Assembly (NCBI GenBank): GCA_013349325.1
Contig: DUZX01000013.1
Location: forward strand, 19,705 to 83,704
From: Desulfuromonadales bacterium
GTDB taxonomy: Bacteria; Desulfobacterota; Desulfuromonadia; Geobacterales; Pseudopelobacteraceae
Length of the DNA stretch: 64,000 nt
Direction of reading: 5' to 3'
A program made the translations under genes and the position numbers. Of the stretch, positions 25,530-34,582 are shown in pieces. Numbering within the stretch: the first letter of the stretch is position 1; each line of letters opens with the position of its first letter. The notes beneath the pieces were generated by a model, which ran no database searches, was not told where the DNA came from, and saw nothing but the letters and a program-made list of their open reading frames with translations.

Positions 25530-26603
25530 ATGTCGAGCTTGAAAAGCAGCAACGAAAAAGCTCTCACGCTCTATCAGGATATTGGTGCCGCCCGGAGTAT
25601 CGACGATCTCAAGGTCATCAGCCGGGGAGTACTCGATGCTGCTGCTGATGCCATCCGTTCTGATACCACCACGCAGGGTGTTGTGCAGCTTATATCCCGG
25701 CTTAACAACGCAATTACCATGCAGCTGATTTTGATTCTGGAGAACAGAGAGGGAGTTCGACTTCCTGACGGGGCCACGCTGCTGGCGCTCGGCAGCGAGG
25801 GGCGCGGCGAGCAGACCCTGCGAACCGATCAGGACAGCGCCATTGTGTACAGCGACGACTTTCCAACGGAAAATCTCAGTTATATTGAAGGTTTTGCAAT
25901 TCGGCTTGTTGAAGCTCTTGAGGAGATCGGTGTGCCACGCTGCCCGGGCAATATCATGGTCAGCAATCCTGTATGGCGTCACAGTCTGACGGAGTGGAAG
26001 CGGCTTGTGAACCGCTGGATCAGTACTCCCACCCCTGAAAACATGCTGAATTTCGGTATATTTCAGGATCTGCTCCCCCTGCATGGCTCACGTTCTCTGG
26101 GAGTTGAACTGCGGGAATACATCAGAGTTACGGTACATAATTCATCGCATTTTTTTCCTAACATGGCCTGCCATGCGGTGCGTTTTCCGACCGGCCTCGG
26201 CATGTTCGGACGTATTCGCGTCGAACGTCGCGGCGAGAACAGAGGGAAGATAGACATAAAAAAAGCCGGTATCTTTGCCATTACGGTTGGTGTGAGTCTT
26301 CTGGCGCTTGAAATCGGCTGTAACAGTGGAACCACTTGGGATAAGCTGGCATTCCTCGAAAAACGGAAAATACTGATGCCGGGCGACCTGGCTATCATCG
26401 AAGCAGCGTTCGACTGTCTGGTGCATCTGCGGTTACAGCTGCAGCTCCAGGAACTGCTGGCGGGCGGCACACCGACAAACCATCTTGACCCGCTCGATAT
26501 GAGCAACAGCGATCGCAAGAAATTCCGGCAGGCTCTCAAGGGGGTCAATACGTTTCTGCACATCTTCAATAACCACTATAAACTGCATGCTATTTCGATG
26601 TAG
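25530..26603 (+). CDS. DUF294 putative nucleotidyltransferase (GlnD-like)
   Basis: 357 residues with a polymerase-beta-type nucleotidyltransferase site (LGSEGRGEQTLRTDQDSAI: Gly-Ser, then Asp-x-Asp) and the C-terminal DUF294 substrate-binding domain (KLAFLEKRKILMPGDLAIIEAAFDCL is too long to be chance; helices about residues 270-345). Most relatives have CBS or cyclic-nucleotide domains in front; here only about 75 residues precede the catalytic part. It starts 19 bases after the symporter-kinase. DUF294 genes commonly sit beside DnaQ-like exonuclease genes and acetate-type symporters, which supports a common pathway. Confidence 0.85.
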   Translation: MSSLKSSNEKALTLYQDIGAARSIDDLKVISRGVLDAAADAIRSDTTTQGVVQLISRLNNAITMQLILILENREGVRLPDGATLLALGSEGRGEQTLRTDQDSAIVYSDDFPTENLSYIEGFAIRLVEALEEIGVPRCPGNIMVSNPVWRHSLTEWKRLVNRWISTPTPENMLNFGIFQDLLPLHGSRSLGVELREYIRVTVHNSSHFFPNMACHAVRFPTGLGMFGRIRVERRGENRGKIDIKKAGIFAITVGVSLLALEIGCNSGTTWDKLAFLEKRKILMPGDLAIIEAAFDCLVHLRLQLQLQELLAGGTPTNHLDPLDMSNSDRKKFRQALKGVNTFLHIFNNHYKLHAISM

Positions 26604-26612
26604 CGGAATGTT

Positions 26613-26828
26613 TTATTCAGGTATCCATGCAAAACGCTGCACTTCCACTCCATGTACGGTGACAGTCTCCAGAAACATGCCGAGCGGTCTGATCCAGAGC
26701 GAACAATCACCGTACAACTTCCTATAGACTACCAGCTCTTCCTCCGTCTCGCTGTGGCGAGCGATGCCGATAACTTCGTACTCATTTCCCTTATAGTGCC
26801 GGTAGCGACCGGATTGAACAGCTGACAT
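26613..26828 (-). CDS. DUF1653 family protein
   Basis: 71-residue protein with the DUF1653 pattern: GRYRHYKGNEYEVIGIARHSET, ELVVYRKLYGDCSLWIRP and a closing RFAWI. Function unknown. It is convergent with the DUF294 gene (9 bases apart) and transcribed alone. Confidence 0.88.
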   Translation of the reverse strand: MSAVQSGRYRHYKGNEYEVIGIARHSETEEELVVYRKLYGDCSLWIRPLGMFLETVTVHGVEVQRFAWIPE

Positions 26829-26844
26829 GGTACTGCTCCTTACG

Positions 26845-26884
26845 AAAAAACGCTCCGCTCAGCACGAGCCGAGGGAGCGTTTTA
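26845..26884 (-). terminator. Intrinsic terminator of the NifU-like gene
   Basis: On the minus strand AAAACGCTCC pairs with GGAGCGTTTT and ends in six T. It lies 24 bases after the NifU-like stop and ahead of DUF1653. Confidence 0.85.
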
Positions 26885-26907
26885 CCGTGTGATTTTTGAG
26901 AGATGAA

Positions 26908-27129
26908 TCAGACCCCGATAACTTCCTTGACGCCCGGAATCTGGGCCTTTATGGCTTTTTCAATCCCCATTTTAAGAGTCATGGTGGACATCGGACAGCT
27001 GCCGCAGGCGCCCTTCAGGCGTACCTTGACAATACCGTCTTCGGTTACTTCAACCAATTCAACATCACCGCCATCAGCCTTCAGGCCGGGACGGACCTGC
27101 TCAAGAACCCTCAGTACTTCTTCTTTCAT
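26908..27129 (-). CDS. NifU C-terminal domain Fe-S scaffold protein
   Basis: 73-residue Nfu-type carrier of a 4Fe-4S cluster for delivery to apo-proteins. It has the complete family signature: [16 protein letters not shown], then the cluster-binding CGSC (CxxC) in [15 protein letters not shown]. It corresponds to the NifU C-terminal domain only. It follows the aspartase gene after a 37-base gap on the same strand. Confidence 0.93.
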   Translation of the reverse strand: MKEEVLRVLEQVRPGLKADGGDVELVEVTEDGIVKVRLKGACGSCPMSTMTLKMGIEKAIKAQIPGVKEVIGV

Positions 27130-27166
27130 CTTTTACTCTCCTTTGTATGTAGTGATGCTCACGTTC

Positions 27167-28561
27167 TTACTTTGGTAAGCCCGGTTTTGTCAAATGTTCC
27201 GGCTGCATGATGGTATCCAGCTCTTCTGCCGACATCAGCTTTTGCTCCAGCACGATCTCACGGATACTTTTTCCGCTGGCTACAGATTCTTTGGCGATGG
27301 CGGCCGAGGCGTTGTAGCCGATGTAGGGGGCCAGTACCGTCACCAGACCGAGTGATTCTTCAAGATAGCGGCGGCAACGTGTTTCGTTTGCCGTAATCCC
27401 GCTTATACAGGAATCGGTGAATTTCTGCACGCAATTCCTGAGTAATCCCAGTGAAAAGGTCAGGTTCCAGGAAATCAGCGGCATCATGACATTCAACTCC
27501 AGCTGCCCGGCCTGGGCAGCCTGCATTATGGCCTGATCGCAGCCGATGATCTGAAAACAGACCATGTTGGTCATCTCGGCCATAGAGGGGTTGATCTTGC
27601 CCGGCATGATCGATGAGCCGGGTTGAATGGCCGGCAGACGGATTTCATCCAGACCGGTGCGCGGACCGGAAGCCAAGAGGCGCAGGTCATTGGCGATACG
27701 CCCCAGATTGACCGCTGTGCGTCGCAGTGCTGATGAAAGCGCCAGGAAAGGATCCATATTCTGCATCGCCTCGAACAGATCTGTACTGGCGGTCAGCGGG
27801 AAACCGGTAGCTTGTGTCAGCTCTTCAATCATGGCAGAAATATAGGCCGGTTCAGCGTTCAGGCCGGTTCCGACGGCGGTGCCGCCAATGCCCAGTTCCA
27901 GAAGCGCCGGAATGCACCCCTCAAGTCCTTCGCGATTGATGCGGATGGCGGCTGCGTAGGCGCCGAACTCCTGCCCCAGCCGGATCGGAACGGCATCCTG
28001 CAGGTGGGTGCGCCCTGACTTGAGGATATGGTCGAACTCGTGTGCCTTGGCAGTCAGTGCCAGCTCCAGCTCTTGCAGAGCTTCCAGCAGTGGATCGAGC
28101 ATCTCCAGCGCAGCCAGACGGATGGCGGTCGGGATAACATCGTTGGTCGATTGGGCCATGTTGACATGATCGTTGGGGTGCAGCGTTGAAAAGTCGCCCC
28201 GCTCCCGCCCCAAAAGTTCCAGAGCGCGGTTGGCCAGCACCTCGTTGACGTTCATGTTGTGCGACGTTCCGGCTCCTGCCTGAAAGGGGTCAACCACGAA
28301 CTGGTCGGCCAGTGCTCCGGCCAGCACCTCATCGGCCGCCGCAATGATGGCGTTTCCGGTCTCGGCGGATAATCTGCCGGTGGAGCAGTTGGCAGTGGCG
28401 GCAGCCTTTTTGATGATTACCGTAGCCCAGACAAAACCTGGATGCGGTTTCAGACCGGAAATCGGAAAATTCTGCAATGCCCGCGCAGTCTGGGCTCCGT
28501 AGTAAGCCCCGGCCGGCACGGTCATTTCTCCCATGGAATCTTTTTCAATGCGTGTGGTCAT
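27167..28561 (-). CDS. Aspartase/fumarase superfamily lyase, probably aspartate ammonia-lyase
   Basis: 464-residue lyase that removes ammonia from aspartate to give fumarate, or hydrates fumarate. The mobile signature loop is present as GSSIMPGKINP, with the catalytic serine. Aspartase-like wording in the substrate site (GAGTSHNMNVNEVLAN rather than GSGTQSNMN) favours AspA over FumC, though the families are close. A longer frame begins at 28624, but ATG 28561 (MTTRIEKDS) aligns with family starts. It would link amino-acid nitrogen (see gdhA and lysC at the right) with the succinate/fumarate pool. Confidence 0.8.
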   Translation of the reverse strand: MTTRIEKDSMGEMTVPAGAYYGAQTARALQNFPISGLKPHPGFVWATVIIKKAAATANCSTGRLSAETGNAIIAAADEVLAGALADQFVVDPFQAGAGTSHNMNVNEVLANRALELLGRERGDFSTLHPNDHVNMAQSTNDVIPTAIRLAALEMLDPLLEALQELELALTAKAHEFDHILKSGRTHLQDAVPIRLGQEFGAYAAAIRINREGLEGCIPALLELGIGGTAVGTGLNAEPAYISAMIEELTQATGFPLTASTDLFEAMQNMDPFLALSSALRRTAVNLGRIANDLRLLASGPRTGLDEIRLPAIQPGSSIMPGKINPSMAEMTNMVCFQIIGCDQAIMQAAQAGQLELNVMMPLISWNLTFSLGLLRNCVQKFTDSCISGITANETRCRRYLEESLGLVTVLAPYIGYNASAAIAKESVASGKSIREIVLEQKLMSAEELDTIMQPEHLTKPGLPK

Positions 28562-28700
28562 ATCACATCTCTTCTCTGAAAATACGGATTTGTCAAGCAC
28601 GCTACTATATATGGACAGAAGCACACTTGTAAAGTTTGAATAACGAAGAATTGAAACGAGAAACTTGACAAACGCTTTCCACTCGTTAATCCTGCCGGGA

Positions 28701-28738
28701 ACTGTACGTATGAAGGAGGAAAATCCTCCTGCGACAGT
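28701..28738 (+). promoter_or_regulatory. Nested stem-loop in the leader of the molybdenum-cofactor operon
   Basis: ACTGT (28701-28705) pairs with ACAGT (28734-28738) and encloses AGGAGG/CCTCCT (28714-28719 with 28725-28730). The AGGAGG looks like a ribosome site but has no start codon after it. A regulatory RNA is possible; I could not match it to the Moco riboswitch. Confidence 0.35.
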
Positions 28739-28764
28739 AACGCTCTCACAGTCAGGACACGTGT

Positions 28765-30120
28765 ATGCTTCGCTATGATAAAGGCGTAACTACGGAAATC
28801 CCGGATGAGTTTCCGGCCGAGTTTCCGATCAAATTGTCGGTTAACGGTCGCGAAATAGCTACTCTGGTGGCTTCACCGCATGAACTGCGCTTTCTGGTGG
28901 CCGGTTTTCTTCGTACTCAGGGTTTTGTGCGGGAAATCGGCGATTTTCTGGTTATGGGGGTCTGTGATGAATCCGGCGAGGCCAATGTCCGCATCCGGGG
29001 AGAACTTCCGGAACGCTTGACTCCGGTTTTGACCTCCGGCTGCGGCACCGGAATCACGTTTACCTTCAATGCGGGGCCGCCAAAACCCGCGTCGCCAGAG
29101 GTCACGTTTTCGGCGGAGTCTATTTTTGCCGGCATGCGCGAAATGTCGAAACTTTCGGAACGGTATGGCCGGCATGGCGGTATCCATTCTGCCGCGATCA
29201 GTGACGGCTCGCGCATTCTGCTGCACGCCGAAGATCTGGGGCGTCATAACACCATCGACCGCTTGGCGGGACAGGCACTTTTCTCCGGCGTAGATCCGGC
29301 CGGATCTCTCATGCTGACTTCCGGTCGCGTATCTTCCGAAATGGCGGCCAAGGCCGCTTCGCTTGGCGTGGCGCTGATCGCCTCGCGCACCTCTCCTACC
29401 GACATGGCGGTGCGAATCTGTCGTGAAGCGGGTATCGGGCTGGTCGGGTATGTACGTGGTGATAGTTTCCGGCTGGCGGCCTGTCCGGAGCGGGTACGAA
29501 TCAGTCTGCAACCCCGGATTACCGGCGTCATTCTGGCCGGTGGTGAGTCTCGTCGCATGGGGAGCAACAAGGCACTGCTGACGATTAACGGTGAACGGAT
29601 GGTGGAGAGCGCTTACCGGCGCATGGCTGGGCTGTTTGACGAAATTCTGCTGATTACCAACACACCCGAGCGCTACGATTTCATCCCCTGTCGCAAGGTT
29701 GGTGACCTGTACCCCGGCATGGGGCCGTTGGCAGGAATCCATGCCGCACTCACCAGTTGTGCCACCGAACGAGTCTTTGTAATCGCCTGTGACATGCCGA
29801 ACCTCAAGCCGCAGGTTGTCCGCATGTTGTGCTCACTGCCGGGTGACGTAGTCGTGGCCGGGACGCCAGGTGGATTGGAACCGCTGCACGCCGTATATTC
29901 CAAAAGCTGTCTGCCGTTAATGGAAGTGATGCTGAAAGCCGGTGAGCGCAGCATACTCACGCTCCTCGACCGCGCCGACATCAATCTGATACCGCAGGCA
30001 CGGATCGCAGAGCTTGACCCCGATTTTTCATCATTCCGCAATATCAATACTCCTGAAGAGTACCGTCAGCTGATACTGAGCGGTACACACACGTATGAAC
30101 AAGCCGATGCAGCTGACTGA
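28765..30120 (+). CDS. FdhD-MobA fusion protein
   Basis: 451 residues joining two cofactor enzymes. Residues 1 to about 245 are FdhD-like (sulfur transfer to formate dehydrogenase), with the active-site region TSGCGTGI near residue 93; the usual CxxC has only its first cysteine. Residues about 253-440 are MobA-like (guanylyltransferase making the bis-MGD cofactor), starting with ILAGGESRRMGSNKALL and containing the metal-site segment ACDMPNL. The join is in one uninterrupted frame. The gene overlaps moaA by 26 bases. A moderate CAGGA site precedes ATG 28765. The fusion suggests co-operation in maturing a formate dehydrogenase. Confidence 0.88.
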   Translation: MLRYDKGVTTEIPDEFPAEFPIKLSVNGREIATLVASPHELRFLVAGFLRTQGFVREIGDFLVMGVCDESGEANVRIRGELPERLTPVLTSGCGTGITFTFNAGPPKPASPEVTFSAESIFAGMREMSKLSERYGRHGGIHSAAISDGSRILLHAEDLGRHNTIDRLAGQALFSGVDPAGSLMLTSGRVSSEMAAKAASLGVALIASRTSPTDMAVRICREAGIGLVGYVRGDSFRLAACPERVRISLQPRITGVILAGGESRRMGSNKALLTINGERMVESAYRRMAGLFDEILLITNTPERYDFIPCRKVGDLYPGMGPLAGIHAALTSCATERVFVIACDMPNLKPQVVRMLCSLPGDVVVAGTPGGLEPLHAVYSKSCLPLMEVMLKAGERSILTLLDRADINLIPQARIAELDPDFSSFRNINTPEEYRQLILSGTHTYEQADAAD

Positions 30121-31087
30121 TTCCCATGGAAGAAAAATAAATTATCTGCGCCTGTCGGTGACTGATCGCTGTAACATGCGTTGTGTCTACTGCATGCCGC
30201 CTGAGGGTATTGCCAAAATCCGGCATGACGCGGTGCTTTCCTACGAAGAGCTGCTGTTGATTGCCGAGGCCTCGGTCTCGTTGGGTATCGAAAAAATCAG
30301 AATCACCGGCGGGGAACCGCTGGTGCGCGTCGGGATTGTCGGTTTTCTGGAAAAATTGAGTCGGATTTCCGGCTTGCGTCACCTGGCATTGACCACCAAC
30401 GGATTGTTGCTGGACCACCTGGCCGATGATCTGCATCAGGCCGGAGTCCAGCGTTTGAATGTCAGTCTTGATTCACTCAAGCCGGATACCTTTCGGGAGA
30501 TTACCCGGGGCGGTGATCTTGCCAGAGTACTGGCCGGTCTGGATGCCGCCGAACGGGCCGGGTTTCCGCCCCCCAAGATTAACTGCGTCATCATGCGCGG
30601 TATCAACGATGACGAAATTCTTGATTTCGCCGAACTGACCCGCCGACGTGGTAGTGCAGTGCGTTTTATTGAATATATGCCGACATTGAAAGTGGATGGG
30701 TGGCAGCGCTACTGTATCAGCGGTGACGAAATCCTGGAGCGTATCGCTGCGAGATATGCACTTGAGCCACTCGATAAAGGGCGTTACGCCGGACCGTCAT
30801 GCGATTTCCGCATCACGGGATCTTCCGGCAGCATCGGCATCATTACCGCCGTCTCGGGGCACTTCTGCAATCAGTGCAACCGCATTCGGGTGACGTCTAC
30901 CGGTCAGGCCAAGGGGTGTCTCTTTTCGGATCAGAAGACGGATCTGCTGCCATATTTACGACCACCGGACCGGGAGCGTCTGGCCGAAGTTCTACGGGAT
31001 ATTGTTTCCGGCAAGCCGGAGCGCCACGATATCTCCAGCCAGGGGTATAAACACAATAATTTTACGATGTCGCAGGTGGGAGGATAA
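30095..31087 (+). CDS. moaA: GTP 3',8-cyclase MoaA
   Basis: Radical SAM enzyme for the first step of molybdopterin synthesis. The 330-residue protein has the N-terminal cluster CxxxCxxC (Cys 26, 30, 33 in DRCNMRCVYCMPP), RITGGEPLVR for SAM binding, and the C-terminal second cluster (HFCNQCNRIRV...GCLF) specific to MoaA. The start lies inside the end of fdhD-mobA, so translation is probably coupled. Confidence 0.95.
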   Translation: MNKPMQLTDSHGRKINYLRLSVTDRCNMRCVYCMPPEGIAKIRHDAVLSYEELLLIAEASVSLGIEKIRITGGEPLVRVGIVGFLEKLSRISGLRHLALTTNGLLLDHLADDLHQAGVQRLNVSLDSLKPDTFREITRGGDLARVLAGLDAAERAGFPPPKINCVIMRGINDDEILDFAELTRRRGSAVRFIEYMPTLKVDGWQRYCISGDEILERIAARYALEPLDKGRYAGPSCDFRITGSSGSIGIITAVSGHFCNQCNRIRVTSTGQAKGCLFSDQKTDLLPYLRPPDRERLAEVLRDIVSGKPERHDISSQGYKHNNFTMSQVGG

Positions 31088-31091
31088 CCAT

Positions 31092-31532
31092 ATGGCTCAG
31101 GTCGAGGCGGTCTGTATCAGTGAAAAAAAAGGTGAGCGCAAAACGCCGGTCGCATCGGTACTGCTGCGCGAACAGCATGGAATTGTCGGCGACGCCCACG
31201 CCGGTGACTGGCACCGACAGGTGAGCCTGCTGGCACAGGAGAGCATTGACAAGATGGTCGCGATGGGACTGGATGTGAGCGCCGGTGACTTTGCCGAAAA
31301 CATAACAACCAGCGGTATTGATCTGGTCTCACTGCCGATCGGCAGCCGGTTGCAGATCGGAAAAGCTTTACTGGAAGTAACCCAGATCGGTAAAGAGTGC
31401 CACACCCGCTGCGCCATTTTTTACCAGGCTGGCGACTGCGTCATGCCCAAAGAGGGCATCTTTGTCAAGGTTCTGAGTGGCGGTGAGATCAGGCCGGGAG
31501 ATGAGATACGGACGGTTAAAGTAATGCCTTAA
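31092..31532 (+). CDS. MOSC domain protein
   Basis: 146-residue single MOSC domain, a fold found in molybdenum-cofactor sulfurases and related sulfur carriers. Visible features are GIVGDAHAGDWHRQVSLL near residues 29-46, GDFAENITTSGID and the conserved cysteine in GKECHTRC. The frame is open to 31002, but ATG 31092 has a GGAGG site and lies 4 bases after moaA. It is last in the cofactor operon. Confidence 0.88.
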   Translation: MAQVEAVCISEKKGERKTPVASVLLREQHGIVGDAHAGDWHRQVSLLAQESIDKMVAMGLDVSAGDFAENITTSGIDLVSLPIGSRLQIGKALLEVTQIGKECHTRCAIFYQAGDCVMPKEGIFVKVLSGGEIRPGDEIRTVKVMP

Positions 31533-31608
31533 ATTCTTTACATTTACGGAATCGAAGCTGCAACATTCTTTGTGTACCCGTTCTATTGGGATTTTATTCT
31601 GTAACTTG

Positions 31609-31637
31609 TTGACGGTTCGCACGTCCATCAGTATGAT
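31609..31637 (+). promoter_or_regulatory. Sigma70-like promoter of the polysaccharide export operon
   Basis: TTGACG (31609-31614), 17-base spacer, TATGAT (31632-31637), 49 bases before the export gene start. Confidence 0.55.
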
Positions 31638-31685
31638 GACTCCCTTTTATCAGTATAAGCAACGTTCAGAATGTGAAGGGGTTTT

Positions 31686-34574
31686 ATGATGCAGATAATT
31701 ATTCGCGTTTTTGTTCTTATGTCAGCACTTGCAATGATCGCCGTTGCTAGCGCCTCTGCAGTGCGTGCAGCGGAGAGTGATGCTCTCTATCCAAAGTCTA
31801 CGAAGAGTAGCGGAACCACCACTTTGTCGAAAGACGAGTTGATGATAAAGGTACTTGAAGAACGTGAGCTCCAGAATGAGTTGCAAAACCCTGCTGAGAG
31901 CCCTTCTGAACTTGAAATGCTAACCGGAGAGCCTCTCGCGGAGAAAGACACTCTTAAAGAGAATGAATCTCTCAAGGGCGCCACACCACTCAGTCGACAG
32001 AAGCAAAAAAAGAGCGGCTTGGTTCTAAAGAGCGAACCTGGTGACGGTCTTGTTCGACTAAGCTGGAAGCCGTTTGGGTGGATGAGCCGTAGTGACGACC
32101 GGCAACTTCGGTTTACCATCCGTTACGGAATCGAATCAGAGAAACTGACCAAAAATATTGCGGTCGGCCCTGGCACGGAGTATATCCTGAGGGAGTTAAA
32201 GAACTATCAGCCCTATTATATTCAGGTGATAGCCCTTGATCGCGAACAAAAGGAAATGCTGAAATCGGATGAAATGCGGATTACGCCGCTGCCGGCTGAT
32301 GAACAGGGATCACGAATCGAGCGGACGTTTTCACGCAAGAGCACAACTCTGTTCGACAAAACAGAACCCGTTTCTATGATTCGTGAGCTAAAGCAGTTTG
32401 GCTATGATTTTTTCAAAAACAGCCTTCAGCTGACAAGTGCCATTGATGCCATGCCGGTCAGTGCTCACTATATTCTGGGCCCTGGAGATGTTGTCAATCT
32501 GACCGTCTGGGGAGCGGTTAATCTCCGTCAGGAGTTAACCGTCGGTCGCAATGGCGAACTCCTGATTCCCAAAGTTGGTTCGGTGCGAGTCTGGGGTTTA
32601 CCGTTTGAGCAGGCAAAAAAAGATGTGAATACGGCTATGAGCCGCTATTTTCGTAACTATGAAATGAGCCTGACGCTGGGTAAATTACGGTCCATTCAGG
32701 TGTATGTTGTGGGAGAAGTAGAAGCACCCGGTAACTATCCGGTCAGCTCTCTGGCAACTGTTATTAACGCTCTGGCCGCAGCCGGTGGTCCGTCACACAA
32801 CGGTTCGCTCCGGAATGTAAAGGTTACTCGTGGCAATCAAACCCTGGCAATGGTCGACCTGTACGATATGCTGCTGTCAGGAGACCGTAGTAAAGATCTG
32901 CAGTTGGAAAATGGAGATACTATTTTTGTGCCGGTCATCGGAGCGGTGGTGGCGGTCGCAGGTGAGGTGCGACGACCGGCTATCTATGAGTTGAACGGAA
33001 AGACTACGCTGCCCGAACTGCTCAAGATGGCGGGAGGGGTGGCTGCCAGCGGTTCGTTGGGGCGCATTCAAATTGAACGTCTGGAAAACAACAATAGCCG
33101 TATTGCGCTCGATTATTACTCAAAAGGGGGCGATCTGCAGGCCGAACTGGGGGCCGTCACGTTGCAGGATCGTGATATGCTCAAAGTGTTTCCGATACAG
33201 ACAGCAACCCGACAGATTGTATCGTTACAGGGAAATGTCCAGCAACTGGGGGATTATCAATTTCGTCCCGGCATGCGCCTTACAGACCTGATTCCCTCTA
33301 CTCAGGCTCTCCTGCCGGAATCATATCTTGACTCAGTTGAGATCAGCCGTATGACGCCGCCCGATTACCAGCGCCATCTGATTACCGTCAGTCTCAGACG
33401 GGCGCTGGCCGGTAACCCGGTGGATAATCTCCTGCTACAGGAGCAGGATGCGGTCAAGGTGTTTTCGCGGTGGGAAATGGAGGAAAAACCTCGGGTGGCT
33501 GTCAACGGCGCAGTGGTAAATCCTGGCAGGTACGATTTTTTCCCAGGTATGGCGGTGCGTGATCTGGTAACAGCTGCCGGAAGCGTCAAACGCAATGCTT
33601 TTTTTGACCAGGCTGAACTGAGCCGGGTTGTCATAAGCGGTGACAGAGCACAGGCCACCAGGCTACAGCTGAATCTCGGCAAGGCTCTGGCAGGTGATAG
33701 TGAGCACAACCTGCCGTTGCAGAGTGATGACGTCCTGATTGTGCGTGGCGTTTCTGACTGGCAGGATGCAACCGATAAATTTGTGACTCTGAAGGGTGAA
33801 GTGCGTTTTCCCGGTGTTTATTCGCTGGCACGCGGGGAACGACTGAGCTCGGTGATTACTCGGGCGGGCGGTTTTACGGAAAAGGCCTATCTACGCGGGG
33901 GCAAGTTTACACGGAGATCCGTGCAACAGTCACAGCAGAAGCGCATGGAAGAGATCACGGTCAAATCTGAAAAAGATATCCAGCAGAAACAGGCGGCTTT
34001 AGCGTCCCTCTCTGCATCCAAAGAAGAGCTGGAGGCAACCAAGTCGGCTCTGGAGGGATTGTTAAAGGGAGTGGAGCGCATGAAGTCGCTCAAGGCGGAA
34101 GGGCGAGTTGTGCTGCGTCTGTCAGCTGTTAATGATCTTAAAAAAGGGAACTATGACCTGGAGTTGGAGGGTGGAGACCAACTGGAAGTTCCGCCGCGCC
34201 CCGGTGTCGTAAGCGTACTGGGTCAGGTGTATAACCCGACCTCGTTTATATTTCTCGCCGATAAGGACGTTGATCACTACCTCCAGAAATCGGGTGGGGG
34301 TGTCAACGATGCCGAGCTGTCAGAGATGTATGTGATCCGGGCAGACGGTACGGTCTTCAGTCGACAGCAGTCATCGTTCGGGATTCAATGGAGTGAAGAA
34401 GGGGGGCATTGGAGCTTTGGCAGTTTCCTCTCATCTCCGCTGGAAGCGGGTGATACGCTGGTGGTGCCGCAAAAACTGGAACGAACTGCCTGGATGCGTG
34501 ATATCAAGGACTTCACCCAGATCCTTGCCAATGTTGCGCTAACCGCCGGTACTGTTATGATTGGCCTCAAATAG
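31686..34574 (+). CDS. Polysaccharide export protein with FnIII-like and multiple SLBB domains
   Basis: 962-residue Wza-related outer-membrane export protein. A signal peptide (residues 1-28) is followed by a charged coil, an FnIII-like strand region (about 113-190: LVRLSWKPFGW ... YQPYYIQVIALD), and a Poly_export domain (about 255-330: YILGPGDVVNLTVWG). At least four SLBB repeats follow (VYVVGEVEAPGNYPV, VAVAGEVRRPAIYEL, and later copies), plus a coiled coil (about 755-800). Wza itself has about 380 residues; the multi-SLBB form is known in delta-proteobacteria. It forms an operon with the Wzz-like gene 8 bases downstream. Confidence 0.85.
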   Translation: MMQIIIRVFVLMSALAMIAVASASAVRAAESDALYPKSTKSSGTTTLSKDELMIKVLEERELQNELQNPAESPSELEMLTGEPLAEKDTLKENESLKGATPLSRQKQKKSGLVLKSEPGDGLVRLSWKPFGWMSRSDDRQLRFTIRYGIESEKLTKNIAVGPGTEYILRELKNYQPYYIQVIALDREQKEMLKSDEMRITPLPADEQGSRIERTFSRKSTTLFDKTEPVSMIRELKQFGYDFFKNSLQLTSAIDAMPVSAHYILGPGDVVNLTVWGAVNLRQELTVGRNGELLIPKVGSVRVWGLPFEQAKKDVNTAMSRYFRNYEMSLTLGKLRSIQVYVVGEVEAPGNYPVSSLATVINALAAAGGPSHNGSLRNVKVTRGNQTLAMVDLYDMLLSGDRSKDLQLENGDTIFVPVIGAVVAVAGEVRRPAIYELNGKTTLPELLKMAGGVAASGSLGRIQIERLENNNSRIALDYYSKGGDLQAELGAVTLQDRDMLKVFPIQTATRQIVSLQGNVQQLGDYQFRPGMRLTDLIPSTQALLPESYLDSVEISRMTPPDYQRHLITVSLRRALAGNPVDNLLLQEQDAVKVFSRWEMEEKPRVAVNGAVVNPGRYDFFPGMAVRDLVTAAGSVKRNAFFDQAELSRVVISGDRAQATRLQLNLGKALAGDSEHNLPLQSDDVLIVRGVSDWQDATDKFVTLKGEVRFPGVYSLARGERLSSVITRAGGFTEKAYLRGGKFTRRSVQQSQQKRMEEITVKSEKDIQQKQAALASLSASKEELEATKSALEGLLKGVERMKSLKAEGRVVLRLSAVNDLKKGNYDLELEGGDQLEVPPRPGVVSVLGQVYNPTSFIFLADKDVDHYLQKSGGGVNDAELSEMYVIRADGTVFSRQQSSFGIQWSEEGGHWSFGSFLSSPLEAGDTLVVPQKLERTAWMRDIKDFTQILANVALTAGTVMIGLK

Positions 34575-34582
34575 GGGGGGAT

